Assembly (NCBI RefSeq): GCF_000299935.1
Contig: NZ_AMRL01000015.1
Coordinates: 1-64,000, forward strand
DNA length: 64,000 nt
Source: Oceanibaculum indicum P24
GTDB taxonomy: Bacteria; Pseudomonadota; Alphaproteobacteria; Oceanibaculales; Oceanibaculaceae
Reading direction: 5' to 3'
Part shown: in pieces, positions 54,558-62,820 of the stretch
Position numbering within the stretch: the stretch's first letter is position 1
Layout: every line of letters begins with the position of its first letter
Notes under the pieces: model-generated
What the model saw: the letters and a program-made list of their open reading frames with translations, nothing else
What the model was told of the DNA's origin: nothing
Databases searched by the model: none
Made by a program: the position numbers and the translations under genes

Positions 54558-55880
54558 ATGGCGCTCGCGGCCGGCAGCAACATCACCCTCGACGCCGCGC
54601 TGCGCGAGGCCGAGGAACGCTTCACCGCCGCGAACCCGGAGAGCAGGCGTCTGCATGCCGAGGCGGCGAAGGCGATGCCCGGCGGCAATACCCGTACCGT
54701 GCTGTTCTACGAGCCTTTCCCGCTGACGCTGGCCAGCGGCGAGGGCTGCCATGTGCGCGATGCGGACGGGCATCTCTATACCGACTTCCTGGTGGAATAT
54801 ACGGCCGGCCTGTACGGCCATTCGCATCCGGTGATCCGGGGCGCCATCGAAGCGGCACTGTCCGACGGCATCGTGCTGGGCGGACCAAACCTGCTGGAGG
54901 CCCGCTTCGCCGCCGCTTTGTGCGACCGTTTCCCGGCGGTGGAGCGCATCCGCTTCTGCAATTCCGGCACCGAATCCAACATGTTCGCCCTGTCGGCGGC
55001 ACGCGCCGCGACCGACCGCGACAAGGTGATGGCGTTCCGCGGCGGCTATCATGGCGGGGTGCTGTATTTTGCCGGGGCGAACCCGCTGAACGCCCCTTTC
55101 CCCATGGTCATGGCGGATTATAACGACGCGGAGAATGCTGCCCGGCAGATCGCGGCGGAGGGCGACCGCCTGGCCGCCGTCATCGTCGAGCCGATGCTGG
55201 GCTCCGGCGGCTGCATCCCGGCGGAACCGGCGTTCCTGCAGGCGCTGCGCGACGCCACGGCGAAGACCGGCGCGCTGCTGATCTTTGACGAGGTGATGAC
55301 CTCTCGCCTCGCCCCCGGCGGGCTGCATGGCGAGCTGGGGATCACGCCTGATCTGGTGACGCTGGGCAAGTATCTGGGCGGCGGCCTGACCTTCGGCGCC
55401 TTCGGCGGGCGGGCGGAGATCATGGACCGGTTCGACCCGCGCCGGCCCGGTGCCTGGCCGCATGCCGGCACCTTCAACAACAATGTGCTGACGATGGCGG
55501 CGGGGCTGGCCGGGCTGACGCAGATCTACACGCCGGACACCGCCATCGCGCTGAACCGGCGCGGCGATGCGCTGCGCAACCGGCTGAACGGCATTGCCGA
55601 GGCAATGGGCCTGCCGATCCGGGCAACCGGGCGCGGCTCCATGATGTGCCTGCATGCCGCCAGCGGCCCGGTGCGCCGGCCCGCCGATGTGGCCGGCATG
55701 CCGAAGGCGCTGCGCGACCTGCTGCATCTGGACTTGCTGGAAAAAGGCCAGTACCTCGCCCGGCGCGGCATGATCAATTTGTCGCTGCCGATGGAAGCGC
55801 CGGATCTGGACGGGCTGGCCGCCGCCTTCGCGGAAGTGCTGGAAGCCCGCGCCGGCCTGATCGAGGCGTCAGTCGCCTAG
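54558..55880 (+). CDS. Class III (GSA-aminomutase-like) aminotransferase
   Basis: A 440-residue PLP enzyme. The NSGTESNMFALSAARAAT segment (near 138), FRGGYHGG and LIFDEVMTSR hold the cofactor, and Lys274 or so in TLGKYLGGGLTFGAFGG is the PLP lysine. It is similar to glutamate-1-semialdehyde 2,1-aminomutase but with a longer N-terminus and different substrate loops. It lies 17 bases after the aldolase gene, so it is in the mtnA operon. It may aminate an aldehyde such as methylthioacetaldehyde, but this is inference. Confidence 0.85.
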   Translation: MALAAGSNITLDAALREAEERFTAANPESRRLHAEAAKAMPGGNTRTVLFYEPFPLTLASGEGCHVRDADGHLYTDFLVEYTAGLYGHSHPVIRGAIEAALSDGIVLGGPNLLEARFAAALCDRFPAVERIRFCNSGTESNMFALSAARAATDRDKVMAFRGGYHGGVLYFAGANPLNAPFPMVMADYNDAENAARQIAAEGDRLAAVIVEPMLGSGGCIPAEPAFLQALRDATAKTGALLIFDEVMTSRLAPGGLHGELGITPDLVTLGKYLGGGLTFGAFGGRAEIMDRFDPRRPGAWPHAGTFNNNVLTMAAGLAGLTQIYTPDTAIALNRRGDALRNRLNGIAEAMGLPIRATGRGSMMCLHAASGPVRRPADVAGMPKALRDLLHLDLLEKGQYLARRGMINLSLPMEAPDLDGLAAAFAEVLEARAGLIEASVA

Positions 55881-56060
55881 CTTCGCCGCCCTGATCTTCT
55901 CGTCCGTATTATACTGGGACAGCGCGTAGATCGCCCAGAGAGCGGCCGGAATCCAGCCGATCAGCGTGATCTGCAGGATCAGGCAGATGATGCCGGCAAT
56001 CGGCCGCCCGATGGTGAAGAACAGCAGGAAGGGCAGGAAGATCGCGATGATAAGGCGCAT
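55869..56060 (-). CDS. Pmp3/YqaE family small membrane protein
   Basis: A 63-residue protein with two membrane helices (about 2-24 and 27-48), of the Pmp3/YqaE family. LLFFTIGRPIAGIICLILQITLIGWIPAALWAIYAL is the family core. Yeast Pmp3 affects membrane potential under salt stress, and bacterial members are stress-induced; the role here is unproven. Its stop overlaps the aminotransferase end by 12 bases in a convergent fashion. Confidence 0.9.
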   Translation of the reverse strand: MRLIIAIFLPFLLFFTIGRPIAGIICLILQITLIGWIPAALWAIYALSQYNTDEKIRAAKLGD

Positions 56061-56143
56061 CGGGCCGGCTCCTTTTTGAGCGATTAAGGCTTTGGCCTCC
56101 AGAATAGCCGCAGCCGCCCCGGCAATCTATCCGAATACCGCCC

Positions 56144-57103
56144 TTACGCTGCCTTCGGCAGCCGGTCGCGCCCGTGCGGCGCGTCATGGTCCAGCACCGG
56201 CCCCAGCGGCACGATCCCGCTGCCGTTGATCTTGCGGTGGCTTTCATAATAGTGCCGCTTGATGTGCGTGAAGTTCACCGTCTCGGCCACGCCCGGCACC
56301 TGATACAGCTCGCGCGTGTAGCCCCACAGGTTGGGGTAGCTGGCCAGCGTGCGCAGATTGCATTTGAAGTGGCCGACATAGACCGGATCGAAGCGGATCA
56401 GGGTGGTGAACAGCCGCCAGTCCGCCTCGGTGATCCGGTTGCCGGCGATATAGCGCTGGCGCGCCAGCCGGTCCTCCAGCATGTCGAGCGCGCCGCACAG
56501 GCTGGTGACGGCCTTCTCGTACTTGTCCTGCTCGGTCGCAAAGCCGGCCTTGTACACGCCGTTATTCACCCGGTCATAGACCATCTCGTTGATCGCATCG
56601 ATCTCGGCGCGCAGCGGCTCCGGGTAGAAATCCAGGCCGGGATTTTCCGCCACATCATCGAATTCGCTGTTCAGCATGCGGATGATCTCGGCGGATTCAT
56701 TGTTCACGATGGTCTGCTTCTGCTTATCCCACAGCACCGGCACGGTGACACGGCCGGTATAGTCGGGCTTCGCCTTCAGATAGACCTCGTAGAGCCGCTT
56801 CGCCCCGGTCAGGTCGTCAGGCTCGGAAAATTCCCAGCCTTCCTCCAGCATCAGCGGATCGACGATGGAGAGGGTGATGGCCTTCTCCAGCCCCTTCAGG
56901 GCACGGAAGATCAGCGTGCGGTGCGCCCAGGGGCAGGCCAGCGAGACGAACAGGTGATAGCGCCCGGCCTCGGCGGAGAAGCCGGAGGAGCCATCGGCCG
57001 TCACACTGTCGCGGAAGGAGGATTCCTCGCGCTTGAAGGCGCCGCCGGTCGATTTCGTATCGTACCAGACATCCTTCCACTCACCGTCCACCAGCATGCC
57101 CAT
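56144..57103 (-). CDS. Glutathionyl-hydroquinone reductase (YqjG type)
   Basis: A 319-residue Xi-class glutathione transferase that reduces glutathionyl-hydroquinones. Cys57 in SLACPWAHRTLIFRALKGLE is the catalytic residue, as in E. coli YqjG. IVNNESAEIIRMLN (about 140-153) is the glutathione site, and the C-terminal helical domain holds DWRLFTTLIRFDPVYVGHFKCN. I chose ATG at 57101-57103. It appears monocistronic and is divergent from a small lipoprotein gene. Confidence 0.93.
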   Translation of the reverse strand: MGMLVDGEWKDVWYDTKSTGGAFKREESSFRDSVTADGSSGFSAEAGRYHLFVSLACPWAHRTLIFRALKGLEKAITLSIVDPLMLEEGWEFSEPDDLTGAKRLYEVYLKAKPDYTGRVTVPVLWDKQKQTIVNNESAEIIRMLNSEFDDVAENPGLDFYPEPLRAEIDAINEMVYDRVNNGVYKAGFATEQDKYEKAVTSLCGALDMLEDRLARQRYIAGNRITEADWRLFTTLIRFDPVYVGHFKCNLRTLASYPNLWGYTRELYQVPGVAETVNFTHIKRHYYESHRKINGSGIVPLGPVLDHDAPHGRDRLPKAA

Positions 57104-57209
57104 CGGCCATTCTCCCTCTTGATTATGATGGTGCTGATGTTTGGCGGTACGCCGCGATTGCAAGGGATGCTAGGGTAAATGCCTCGCCATTGCCTTGATC
57201 CGGGACGTC

Positions 57210-57380
57210 ATGCGCCTTCTGGTCCTTTTCGCCATCCTGCTCAGCCTGTCCGGCTGCGGCGTGGCCGCCGCCCCCTGCCGGGGCGTTTCGCTGGTGCTGA
57301 AAATGATCCCCTATGTCGGGCACACGGCGGCACAGCCGACCGACGCCTGCGCCGCAGCCATCGACCCCGAGCTGATCTAG
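57210..57380 (+). CDS. Small lipoprotein, DUF6726-like
   Basis: A 56-residue protein with a short signal peptide ending in a lipobox, LSLSGC, so Cys16 would be lipidated. The rest, VAAAPCRGVSLVLKMIPYVGHTAAQPTDACAAAID, resembles small proteobacterial lipoproteins that I recall as DUF6726. I took ATG at 57210; a TTG at 57195 gives five more residues. No function can be assigned. It converges with the DUF1513 gene. Confidence 0.65.
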   Translation: MRLLVLFAILLSLSGCGVAAAPCRGVSLVLKMIPYVGHTAAQPTDACAAAIDPELI

Positions 57381-57389
57381 GGACCTTCG

Positions 57390-58508
57390 CTAGCCCGTAA
57401 AGATGTGATTGTCCCAGCGCGCGTCAGCAAAACCGCTATTCAGCGCGCGGGTCCGCCCGGCAATGGGGTCGTACTCGACCAGCGCGCCCAGCCCGTTGCT
57501 GACGATGAAGCGGCCCGGCACCGGCGCGGCAGCAAGACCGCACCCGTCCGCCAGATCGAGCGGCTGCAGGGGCCGGCGCGTCGCCGCTTCCCAGAACAGC
57601 GCCCGTCCGCCGCGCGGCGAGGTAACGCCAAGGATGGTGCCCCCGGCATCGACGGCGGCACTGCCGCAATAGTTGCGCAGCCGCGACCAGGCGGCGTCCG
57701 GCATCTCCAGCAGCTCGATCTCCCGGCCCGGTCGCGCCAGCCCGACCAGCGGCACCAGATCGCTCGAGGGGCCTTCATACTGCATGGCGATCACCGTCTC
57801 GCCCGCCACCGTCACCGCCATATGACGCAGGCTGAGCTGGAAGAACTCGCCCGGCAGGCGGCGCTGCTCAATCAGGCTGCCGTCGCGGATATCGATGAAG
57901 GCAACGGAAGAGTCCATCGTATCGAGGTTCAGCTTCATGCGCTGCACCTCGGGATGGGTCAGGATACCGCCATTGGCGACGATCAGCGTGCGCCCGTCCG
58001 GCAGCAGGCGCAGATCGTGCGGGTCCATGCCGCCGGTCTGCCATTCGCCGATGCGGCGGTAAGAGTCAGTGGCATCATACAGGCCGATCAGCCCGCGCTT
58101 GCCCTCATAGTCGATCTCCGTCGCCAGCAGCAGCCGGCCGCCCTGCACGAACAGCCCATGCCCGGCAAAGGCCCGGTCCTCCATCGCCGGGATGGTGTGC
58201 GCGACCGTGCCGCGGGCGGCATCGACCACCAGCGCGAACCGGCCGGGCCGCCGCCCGAAGAACACGCCGTAGCGACCGTCCGGGCTGACCGCCGAGCCGT
58301 GGCCGCGCGCCGGCATCGGCAGGTCGAACTGCTTCGCCCCGGTCGCATCGAAGCCGCTGGCGTAGAAGCGCCCCTTCCGGTCGGCGCGGGCGCTGAGGAA
58401 CAGCGACTCCCTGCCGCGTGCCAGCGCCTCGACGCCCGGCAAAGCCCCGGCGGCGGCGAGGCCAGCCAGCGCGGAGCCTGTCAGGAAGAACCGTCGGGAG
58501 ATCGGCAT
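57390..58508 (-). CDS. DUF1513 domain protein, Tat-exported
   Basis: A 372-residue periplasmic protein, last in the imelysin operon. ISRRFFLTGSALAGLAAAGALPG is a twin-arginine signal. The mature part is a beta-propeller-like series of WD-type repeats (SPDGRYGVFFGRRP, SLRHMAVTVAGETVIAMQYEG, and PGRFIVSNGLGALVEYDP). DUF1513 genes regularly accompany imelysin genes; the function is not known. It follows the second imelysin by 10 bases. Confidence 0.88.
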   Translation of the reverse strand: MPISRRFFLTGSALAGLAAAGALPGVEALARGRESLFLSARADRKGRFYASGFDATGAKQFDLPMPARGHGSAVSPDGRYGVFFGRRPGRFALVVDAARGTVAHTIPAMEDRAFAGHGLFVQGGRLLLATEIDYEGKRGLIGLYDATDSYRRIGEWQTGGMDPHDLRLLPDGRTLIVANGGILTHPEVQRMKLNLDTMDSSVAFIDIRDGSLIEQRRLPGEFFQLSLRHMAVTVAGETVIAMQYEGPSSDLVPLVGLARPGREIELLEMPDAAWSRLRNYCGSAAVDAGGTILGVTSPRGGRALFWEAATRRPLQPLDLADGCGLAAAPVPGRFIVSNGLGALVEYDPIAGRTRALNSGFADARWDNHIFTG

Positions 58509-58518
58509 GATTTCTTCC

Positions 58519-59613
58519 TCAGTCTCCGTCGAGCGCGTTGAAGCCGAGCGGGATATCCAGCGCCCCGGTCAGCCGTGTCGCCAGCAGCTGCTTCAGCGCC
58601 ACTGTCTCCTTGGCCAGTTGCAGCAGCTTCACACGCTCCGCTTTGTCCTTCACCGCCTCCTTCAGCGGCAGGGACACCGAATCGGCAGTGGCGATGGTCT
58701 GCTTGAAGGCACGCCGGAACAGGTCGTCCAGCTTCCTGTCGCCGGCCACGTCGCGCACGAAATGGCCGAAGCCCTGGCCGCCGCCCTCGCCGAGATAAAG
58801 CGCTTCGGCGGCGCGCAGATTCACACGGATATTCTCCATCGAGCGGCCGCTGCGCCAGGATTCGCCAAGCTGCGGCTTCGCCTCCTTGGCGCTGCCGCCC
58901 AGCGGACGCGCCAGCTTGTGGTCGGCCACCAGTTCGACCGCCGTATGCAGGCTCTTGAACAGGTCCAGCGTGGCCTCGCTGGCGCTCTGGTAATGGGTGC
59001 CGGCCTCACCCGCCCTGGCCACGGTCTGCGCGTAATCCCCGCGCCAGGCGCGCAGCACATCGGTCGCCATGCCGGCCATGTTGCCGGATATCGCGGTCAC
59101 CGTCTCGCAAGCAAAGCCGGCGGGCGGCGCATCGTCATACAACAGCCGTTCCAGCGCCGGCAGTCCCTGTACGGCAACGCTGCCGGTCTCGAAGGCGTGC
59201 TGGCTGATACGCTCCCGGTCGCCGGACTTCAGCATCTCGCCAAGCTGCCGTCCCACCGTGTTGCGGGTGTCCGGCCACATGGCAAAGCGCTGCAGCCGCA
59301 TGAACAGATCGACCGGGCCGAAGCGGATATGCTGGACGCCCTGCCAGGCATCGGCCGCTTCGCCATAGGCCGTCCGCAGCGCTGCGAAGCCGGCATTGGA
59401 CGGCGCGCCGCAATAGGCCCGCGCGGCCTTGTCGAGCCCGGCCATCGCCGTCTCCAGCGCCGCATAGCGCGGGATCACATGATGCTCGACCAGATCGGCA
59501 TTGAGCTGCCGGTAGGCGCCGGCATCGATGGCCTGGGCAGGCCGGGCAGCCGGCAGGGCGGCCATCGCCGCCAGCGCCAGCATGGCCAGGACGGGCAATA
59601 TCCGCAGTCGCAT
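58519..59613 (-). CDS. Imelysin-like protein with altered GxHxxE motif
   Basis: A 364-residue secreted protein with a signal peptide (1-28) and an imelysin-type helical domain. The GxHxxE motif of the family appears here as GLPALE (150-155), so His is replaced by Pro while Glu remains. The FGPVDLF and RLLYD regions are otherwise standard. It may bind iron or another metal in the periplasm with a changed site. It lies between the di-heme gene and DUF1513 with gaps of about 10 bases. Confidence 0.85.
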   Translation of the reverse strand: MRLRILPVLAMLALAAMAALPAARPAQAIDAGAYRQLNADLVEHHVIPRYAALETAMAGLDKAARAYCGAPSNAGFAALRTAYGEAADAWQGVQHIRFGPVDLFMRLQRFAMWPDTRNTVGRQLGEMLKSGDRERISQHAFETGSVAVQGLPALERLLYDDAPPAGFACETVTAISGNMAGMATDVLRAWRGDYAQTVARAGEAGTHYQSASEATLDLFKSLHTAVELVADHKLARPLGGSAKEAKPQLGESWRSGRSMENIRVNLRAAEALYLGEGGGQGFGHFVRDVAGDRKLDDLFRRAFKQTIATADSVSLPLKEAVKDKAERVKLLQLAKETVALKQLLATRLTGALDIPLGFNALDGD

Positions 59614-59623
59614 GATCTTTCTC

Positions 59624-61168
59624 CTAGAGCGAATGCAGGAAGGCCAGCAGCGCCTCGCGGTCGGCCTTGCTCATCTCCACCACCTTCTGCTTCGCCGCCT
59701 CGGCCTCGCCGCCATGCCACAGGATCGCCTCCAGCAGATTGCGGGCGCGGGCATCGTGCAGGAAGTAGGTGTGGCCGCTGACCGTCTCCGTCAGGCCAAT
59801 GCCCCAAAGCGGTGGGGTGCGCCATTCGCGGCCATCCGCCTTGGCTTCCGGCCGGTTGTCGGCCAGCCCCTCGCCCATATCGTGAAGCAGCAGGTCGGTA
59901 TAGGGCCAGATCAGCTGGAAGAACTGTTCCTCGCCGTCGAAATCGCGGGCCGTGACGAATTTCGGGCGATGGCAGGCGGTGCAGCCGCTCTCATAGAACA
60001 TCTGCTTGCCGCGCAGCACCTTCGGGTCGTCCACATCGCGCCGGGCCGGCACGCCGAGATTGCGGGCATAGAAGGTGACGAGGTCCATCATCTGCTTCGT
60101 GACCTCGGTGCCTTCCAGCGCATCGTCGCCGGTCGGCGCCTCGCGGCAAGCCTTCTGCGCCGGTGTGCAATCGCCCCAGGAGGCCGGCACCATCGGTGTC
60201 GAGATACCGATATCGCCAGCAAAAGCGTGCGCCGATTGCTGGCGCACCGTTGGCTCGCCCGCCTTCCAGCCGAAACGGCCGAGCGACAGCCCGCCCTTCA
60301 CGCTGTCCCACACGAGGTTGGGCCGGCCGGAAATGCCGTCGCCATCCTTATCGTCGGGGTCGGCCCAGGCGAGGATATCCTCCTCCGGTATCGCCTCCAG
60401 CAGGCCAAGGCCGATCATCGGCGAGGCCACGCGCGGCGACAGCATGATCTCCGGATGCATCGGCCCGTATTTCAGATTGGCAACGCTGTAGGTGGGTTTG
60501 CGCAGAGTGACGACCTCACCATCGGCCAGCGTGACCGGCACATCCTCATACTCGACGACCATCTCGCCTTCCGGCTGATGGCCCTGGATCGCGAAATTCT
60601 GCAGCTGCGTGCCATAGGTCGGATCGCCGATCAGCGCCGCCTCGCCCTTCGCCAGCAGGGAGCGCTGCGCCTCGTCCTGTGGCGGGATCGACAGGCGCAG
60701 AAACATCGAGACAGCCTGCTCCCCCACGGCCGGCGGGCCGCCGCGCCCGTCCTTCAGATGGCAGCCCTGGCAGGAGCGCGAATTGAACAGCGGCCCCAGA
60801 CCGTCTGAAGATTCTGTGGAGCTGGGAGCCGACACCCAGATCTTGCGGAAGATGCCATCGCCGACCTTGAAATCCAGCTGCTTCTCGAATGCCATGTTGC
60901 CGGACGGATGCGAGAAGATGCTGGTGTTCAGCGGCTTGTAGACCGTTGCCGCCCCACCCTGGTTCTGCTCGAACTTCTCCGCCTCGGAGAAATCCTCCGT
61001 AGGCTTGGTGACGGCGGCGATGCGCGCTTTTTCCGCCTTGCTGCCCGGCGCGGCCGCGCCGGCCGTGTTCACCGCCAGCCCGAGAAACGAAACGACTGTC
61101 CCGGCAATCAACCCCAGCGAAACGGCACCCTGCACACCCGCCACAAAACCCGATCGATACATGCTCAT
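59624..61168 (-). CDS. Di-heme oxidoreductase (DUF1111, thiol oxidoreductase-like)
   Basis: A 514-residue periplasmic protein with two c-type heme sites, CQGCH (133-137) and CTACH (396-400), the layout of the DUF1111 di-heme family. A signal-type segment lies at about 15-38. GDGISGRPN with Asp/Asn near 275 may bind calcium. I chose ATG at 61166-61168; the next Met is two codons on. It is in the imelysin operon, and may pass electrons to a periplasmic iron-reduction step, which is inferred. Upstream is a hairpin (61192-61230). Confidence 0.9.
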   Translation of the reverse strand: MSMYRSGFVAGVQGAVSLGLIAGTVVSFLGLAVNTAGAAAPGSKAEKARIAAVTKPTEDFSEAEKFEQNQGGAATVYKPLNTSIFSHPSGNMAFEKQLDFKVGDGIFRKIWVSAPSSTESSDGLGPLFNSRSCQGCHLKDGRGGPPAVGEQAVSMFLRLSIPPQDEAQRSLLAKGEAALIGDPTYGTQLQNFAIQGHQPEGEMVVEYEDVPVTLADGEVVTLRKPTYSVANLKYGPMHPEIMLSPRVASPMIGLGLLEAIPEEDILAWADPDDKDGDGISGRPNLVWDSVKGGLSLGRFGWKAGEPTVRQQSAHAFAGDIGISTPMVPASWGDCTPAQKACREAPTGDDALEGTEVTKQMMDLVTFYARNLGVPARRDVDDPKVLRGKQMFYESGCTACHRPKFVTARDFDGEEQFFQLIWPYTDLLLHDMGEGLADNRPEAKADGREWRTPPLWGIGLTETVSGHTYFLHDARARNLLEAILWHGGEAEAAKQKVVEMSKADREALLAFLHSL

Positions 61169-61191
61169 CACAAAAAGTTGCGGAAACGAAA

Positions 61192-61230
61192 GGCGGAGCA
61201 CCCCGCAGCGATACCGCAAGATGCTCCGCC
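61192..61230 (-). terminator. Intercistronic stem-loop between imelysin and di-heme genes
   Basis: GGCGGAGCA and TGCTCCGCC form a perfect 9-bp stem around a 21-base loop that can itself pair. On the minus strand TTTCGTTTCC follows, so this could be a leaky terminator. It would make the first gene more highly expressed than the next three. Confidence 0.5.
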
Positions 61231-61252
61231 GGCCTTTGGCCGTCTTGTCGGC

Positions 61253-62539
61253 TTACTGGAAGACGGCCGCCGGATTGTCGAGGCTATCGGACCCCTCGAA
61301 GGAGATCGGCTGCAGCTCCAGCAGCGCCACCGCGCGCTCGAAGGAACGGGTCTGCACGGTCAGCGCATCGATGACCGCCTGCAGCGTCGCGGCGCCTTCC
61401 TCATTGCCGGCGGCCAGCATCTGGTCATAGGCCTCCACCGTCTCGGCGCGCTGCTTCATCGCCTTCGCCGTCTTCAGCGTGGCATCCAGTGCCTGCCTGG
61501 TTTCGGTCGCCAGCGCCGGGTCGGAAGCACGCACCAGATCGTGCAGGCTGCGGCCGTTCACCACGCTCTTGCCGTCGATGCGGCTATAGCTGCCGAAATA
61601 GACCGCACGCATGCCGACGATGTCGTAATAATGCGAATTGTGGGTGTTGTCGGAGAAGCAGTCATGCTCCTCCTCCGGGTCGTTCAGCAGCAAACCCAGC
61701 TTCATGCGCTCGCCCGCCAGTTCGCCATAGGACAGGCTGCCCAGTCCGGTCAGAATGATCGACAGCCCGCCTTCCGGGCCAGCGTCCATCACCGCCTTGC
61801 GCGCCTCGCCATCGGCATCCCAATTGGCGACCATCTCTTCCAGATCGTCCAGCAACAGGTCGGTTGCCACGGTCAGGTACTGCGCGCGCCGGTCGCAATT
61901 GCCGTTGGTGCAGGCTTCACCCCTGGCATAATCGGTCCAGGGGCGGTTACCGGCACCCGGACCGGTGCCGTTCAGATCCTGGCCCCAGAGCAGAAACTCG
62001 ATGGCGTGGTAGCCGGTGGCGACATTCGCCTCGACGCCGCCGATCTCCTGCAGCTTTTCGGCCAGCAGCTCCTTGGTGATGGTGGAGGCGTCGATCTCCT
62101 CCCCGCCATGGGTGATCTTCGGATTGCCGATCACGTTGGCAGTGTAGAGCGGGTTCTCATCGGAATCGGTGCCGTAGGAAGAATCGACATAATCGATCAG
62201 CCCCTCATCCAGCGGCCAGGCATTCACCTTGCCTTCCCAGTCATCGACGATGGCATTGCCGAAGCGATAGACCTCGGTCTGCTGGTAAGGCACACGCGCG
62301 GCCAGCCAGGCCCGCTTGGCAGCCTGCAGCGTCGCGGCGCTGGGCGCATCGGTCAGCGCCTGGACAGCAGCCTTCAGCTCCTTCGCCCGGACGAGGGAAT
62401 CCGCATACATCGCCTCGGCAATGTCGGCATAATTCGTCAGCACGGCACGCACCGCGCCCTCGCTGGAAGCTGCCGATGCCGGCGCTGCCGCAAAGGCCAG
62501 CAAACCGGCCGCCGCGATGTCCAGAAAACTCCGTCTCAT
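61253..62539 (-). CDS. Imelysin family protein (M75, iron-regulated)
   Basis: A 428-residue secreted protein with a signal peptide (about 1-23) and an imelysin domain. The family motif GxHxxE is GYHAIE (G176, H178, E181), followed by FLLWGQDLN. Members include IrpA and ICMP; they bind iron or heme and are iron-regulated. ATG at 62537-62539 was chosen as it opens directly into the signal. It leads the four-gene operon and has a Fur-box-like site 103 bases upstream. Confidence 0.92.
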   Translation of the reverse strand: MRRSFLDIAAAGLLAFAAAPASAASSEGAVRAVLTNYADIAEAMYADSLVRAKELKAAVQALTDAPSAATLQAAKRAWLAARVPYQQTEVYRFGNAIVDDWEGKVNAWPLDEGLIDYVDSSYGTDSDENPLYTANVIGNPKITHGGEEIDASTITKELLAEKLQEIGGVEANVATGYHAIEFLLWGQDLNGTGPGAGNRPWTDYARGEACTNGNCDRRAQYLTVATDLLLDDLEEMVANWDADGEARKAVMDAGPEGGLSIILTGLGSLSYGELAGERMKLGLLLNDPEEEHDCFSDNTHNSHYYDIVGMRAVYFGSYSRIDGKSVVNGRSLHDLVRASDPALATETRQALDATLKTAKAMKQRAETVEAYDQMLAAGNEEGAATLQAVIDALTVQTRSFERAVALLELQPISFEGSDSLDNPAAVFQ

Positions 62540-62641
62540 GCGTAAATCCCTTCCTGTATTTCGCTGGGCGTACGCCCGCTTCCCGCACAGTCCAGCGACC
62601 GGCTTCCATGACGGGCAACGCCCCAATGCTCATTGATCGGA

Positions 62642-62668
62642 TGATAATGAGAGTGATTTATAATCTCA
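62642..62668. promoter_or_regulatory. Fur-box-like site
   Basis: TGATAAT followed by GAGAGTGATTTATAATCTCA resembles the Fur consensus (GATAATGATAATCATTATC), with about 12 of 19 positions matching for the first 19. It sits in an AT-rich patch 103 bases upstream of the first imelysin gene, where control by iron would be expected. Confidence 0.55.
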
Positions 62669-62820
62669 ACAAATACCGGGTCATACCCGTAAGGACACAT
62701 GGCCGCACCGCGTGCCTGCCATGCAAATCCGCGCTGCGGCATGGACAAGCACCGGCTTAGCCCCTAAGCAAGATTGGCTGGCCTGTCGCCAGCGCCCCCA
62801 GCCGCAACCGCCGGAGACGG

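Noticed and set aside
54558-55880. Aminotransferase called as hemL
   Set aside because: The fold is GSA-aminomutase-like, but the longer N-terminus, substrate loops and operon with mtnA do not fit the tetrapyrrole enzyme well enough.
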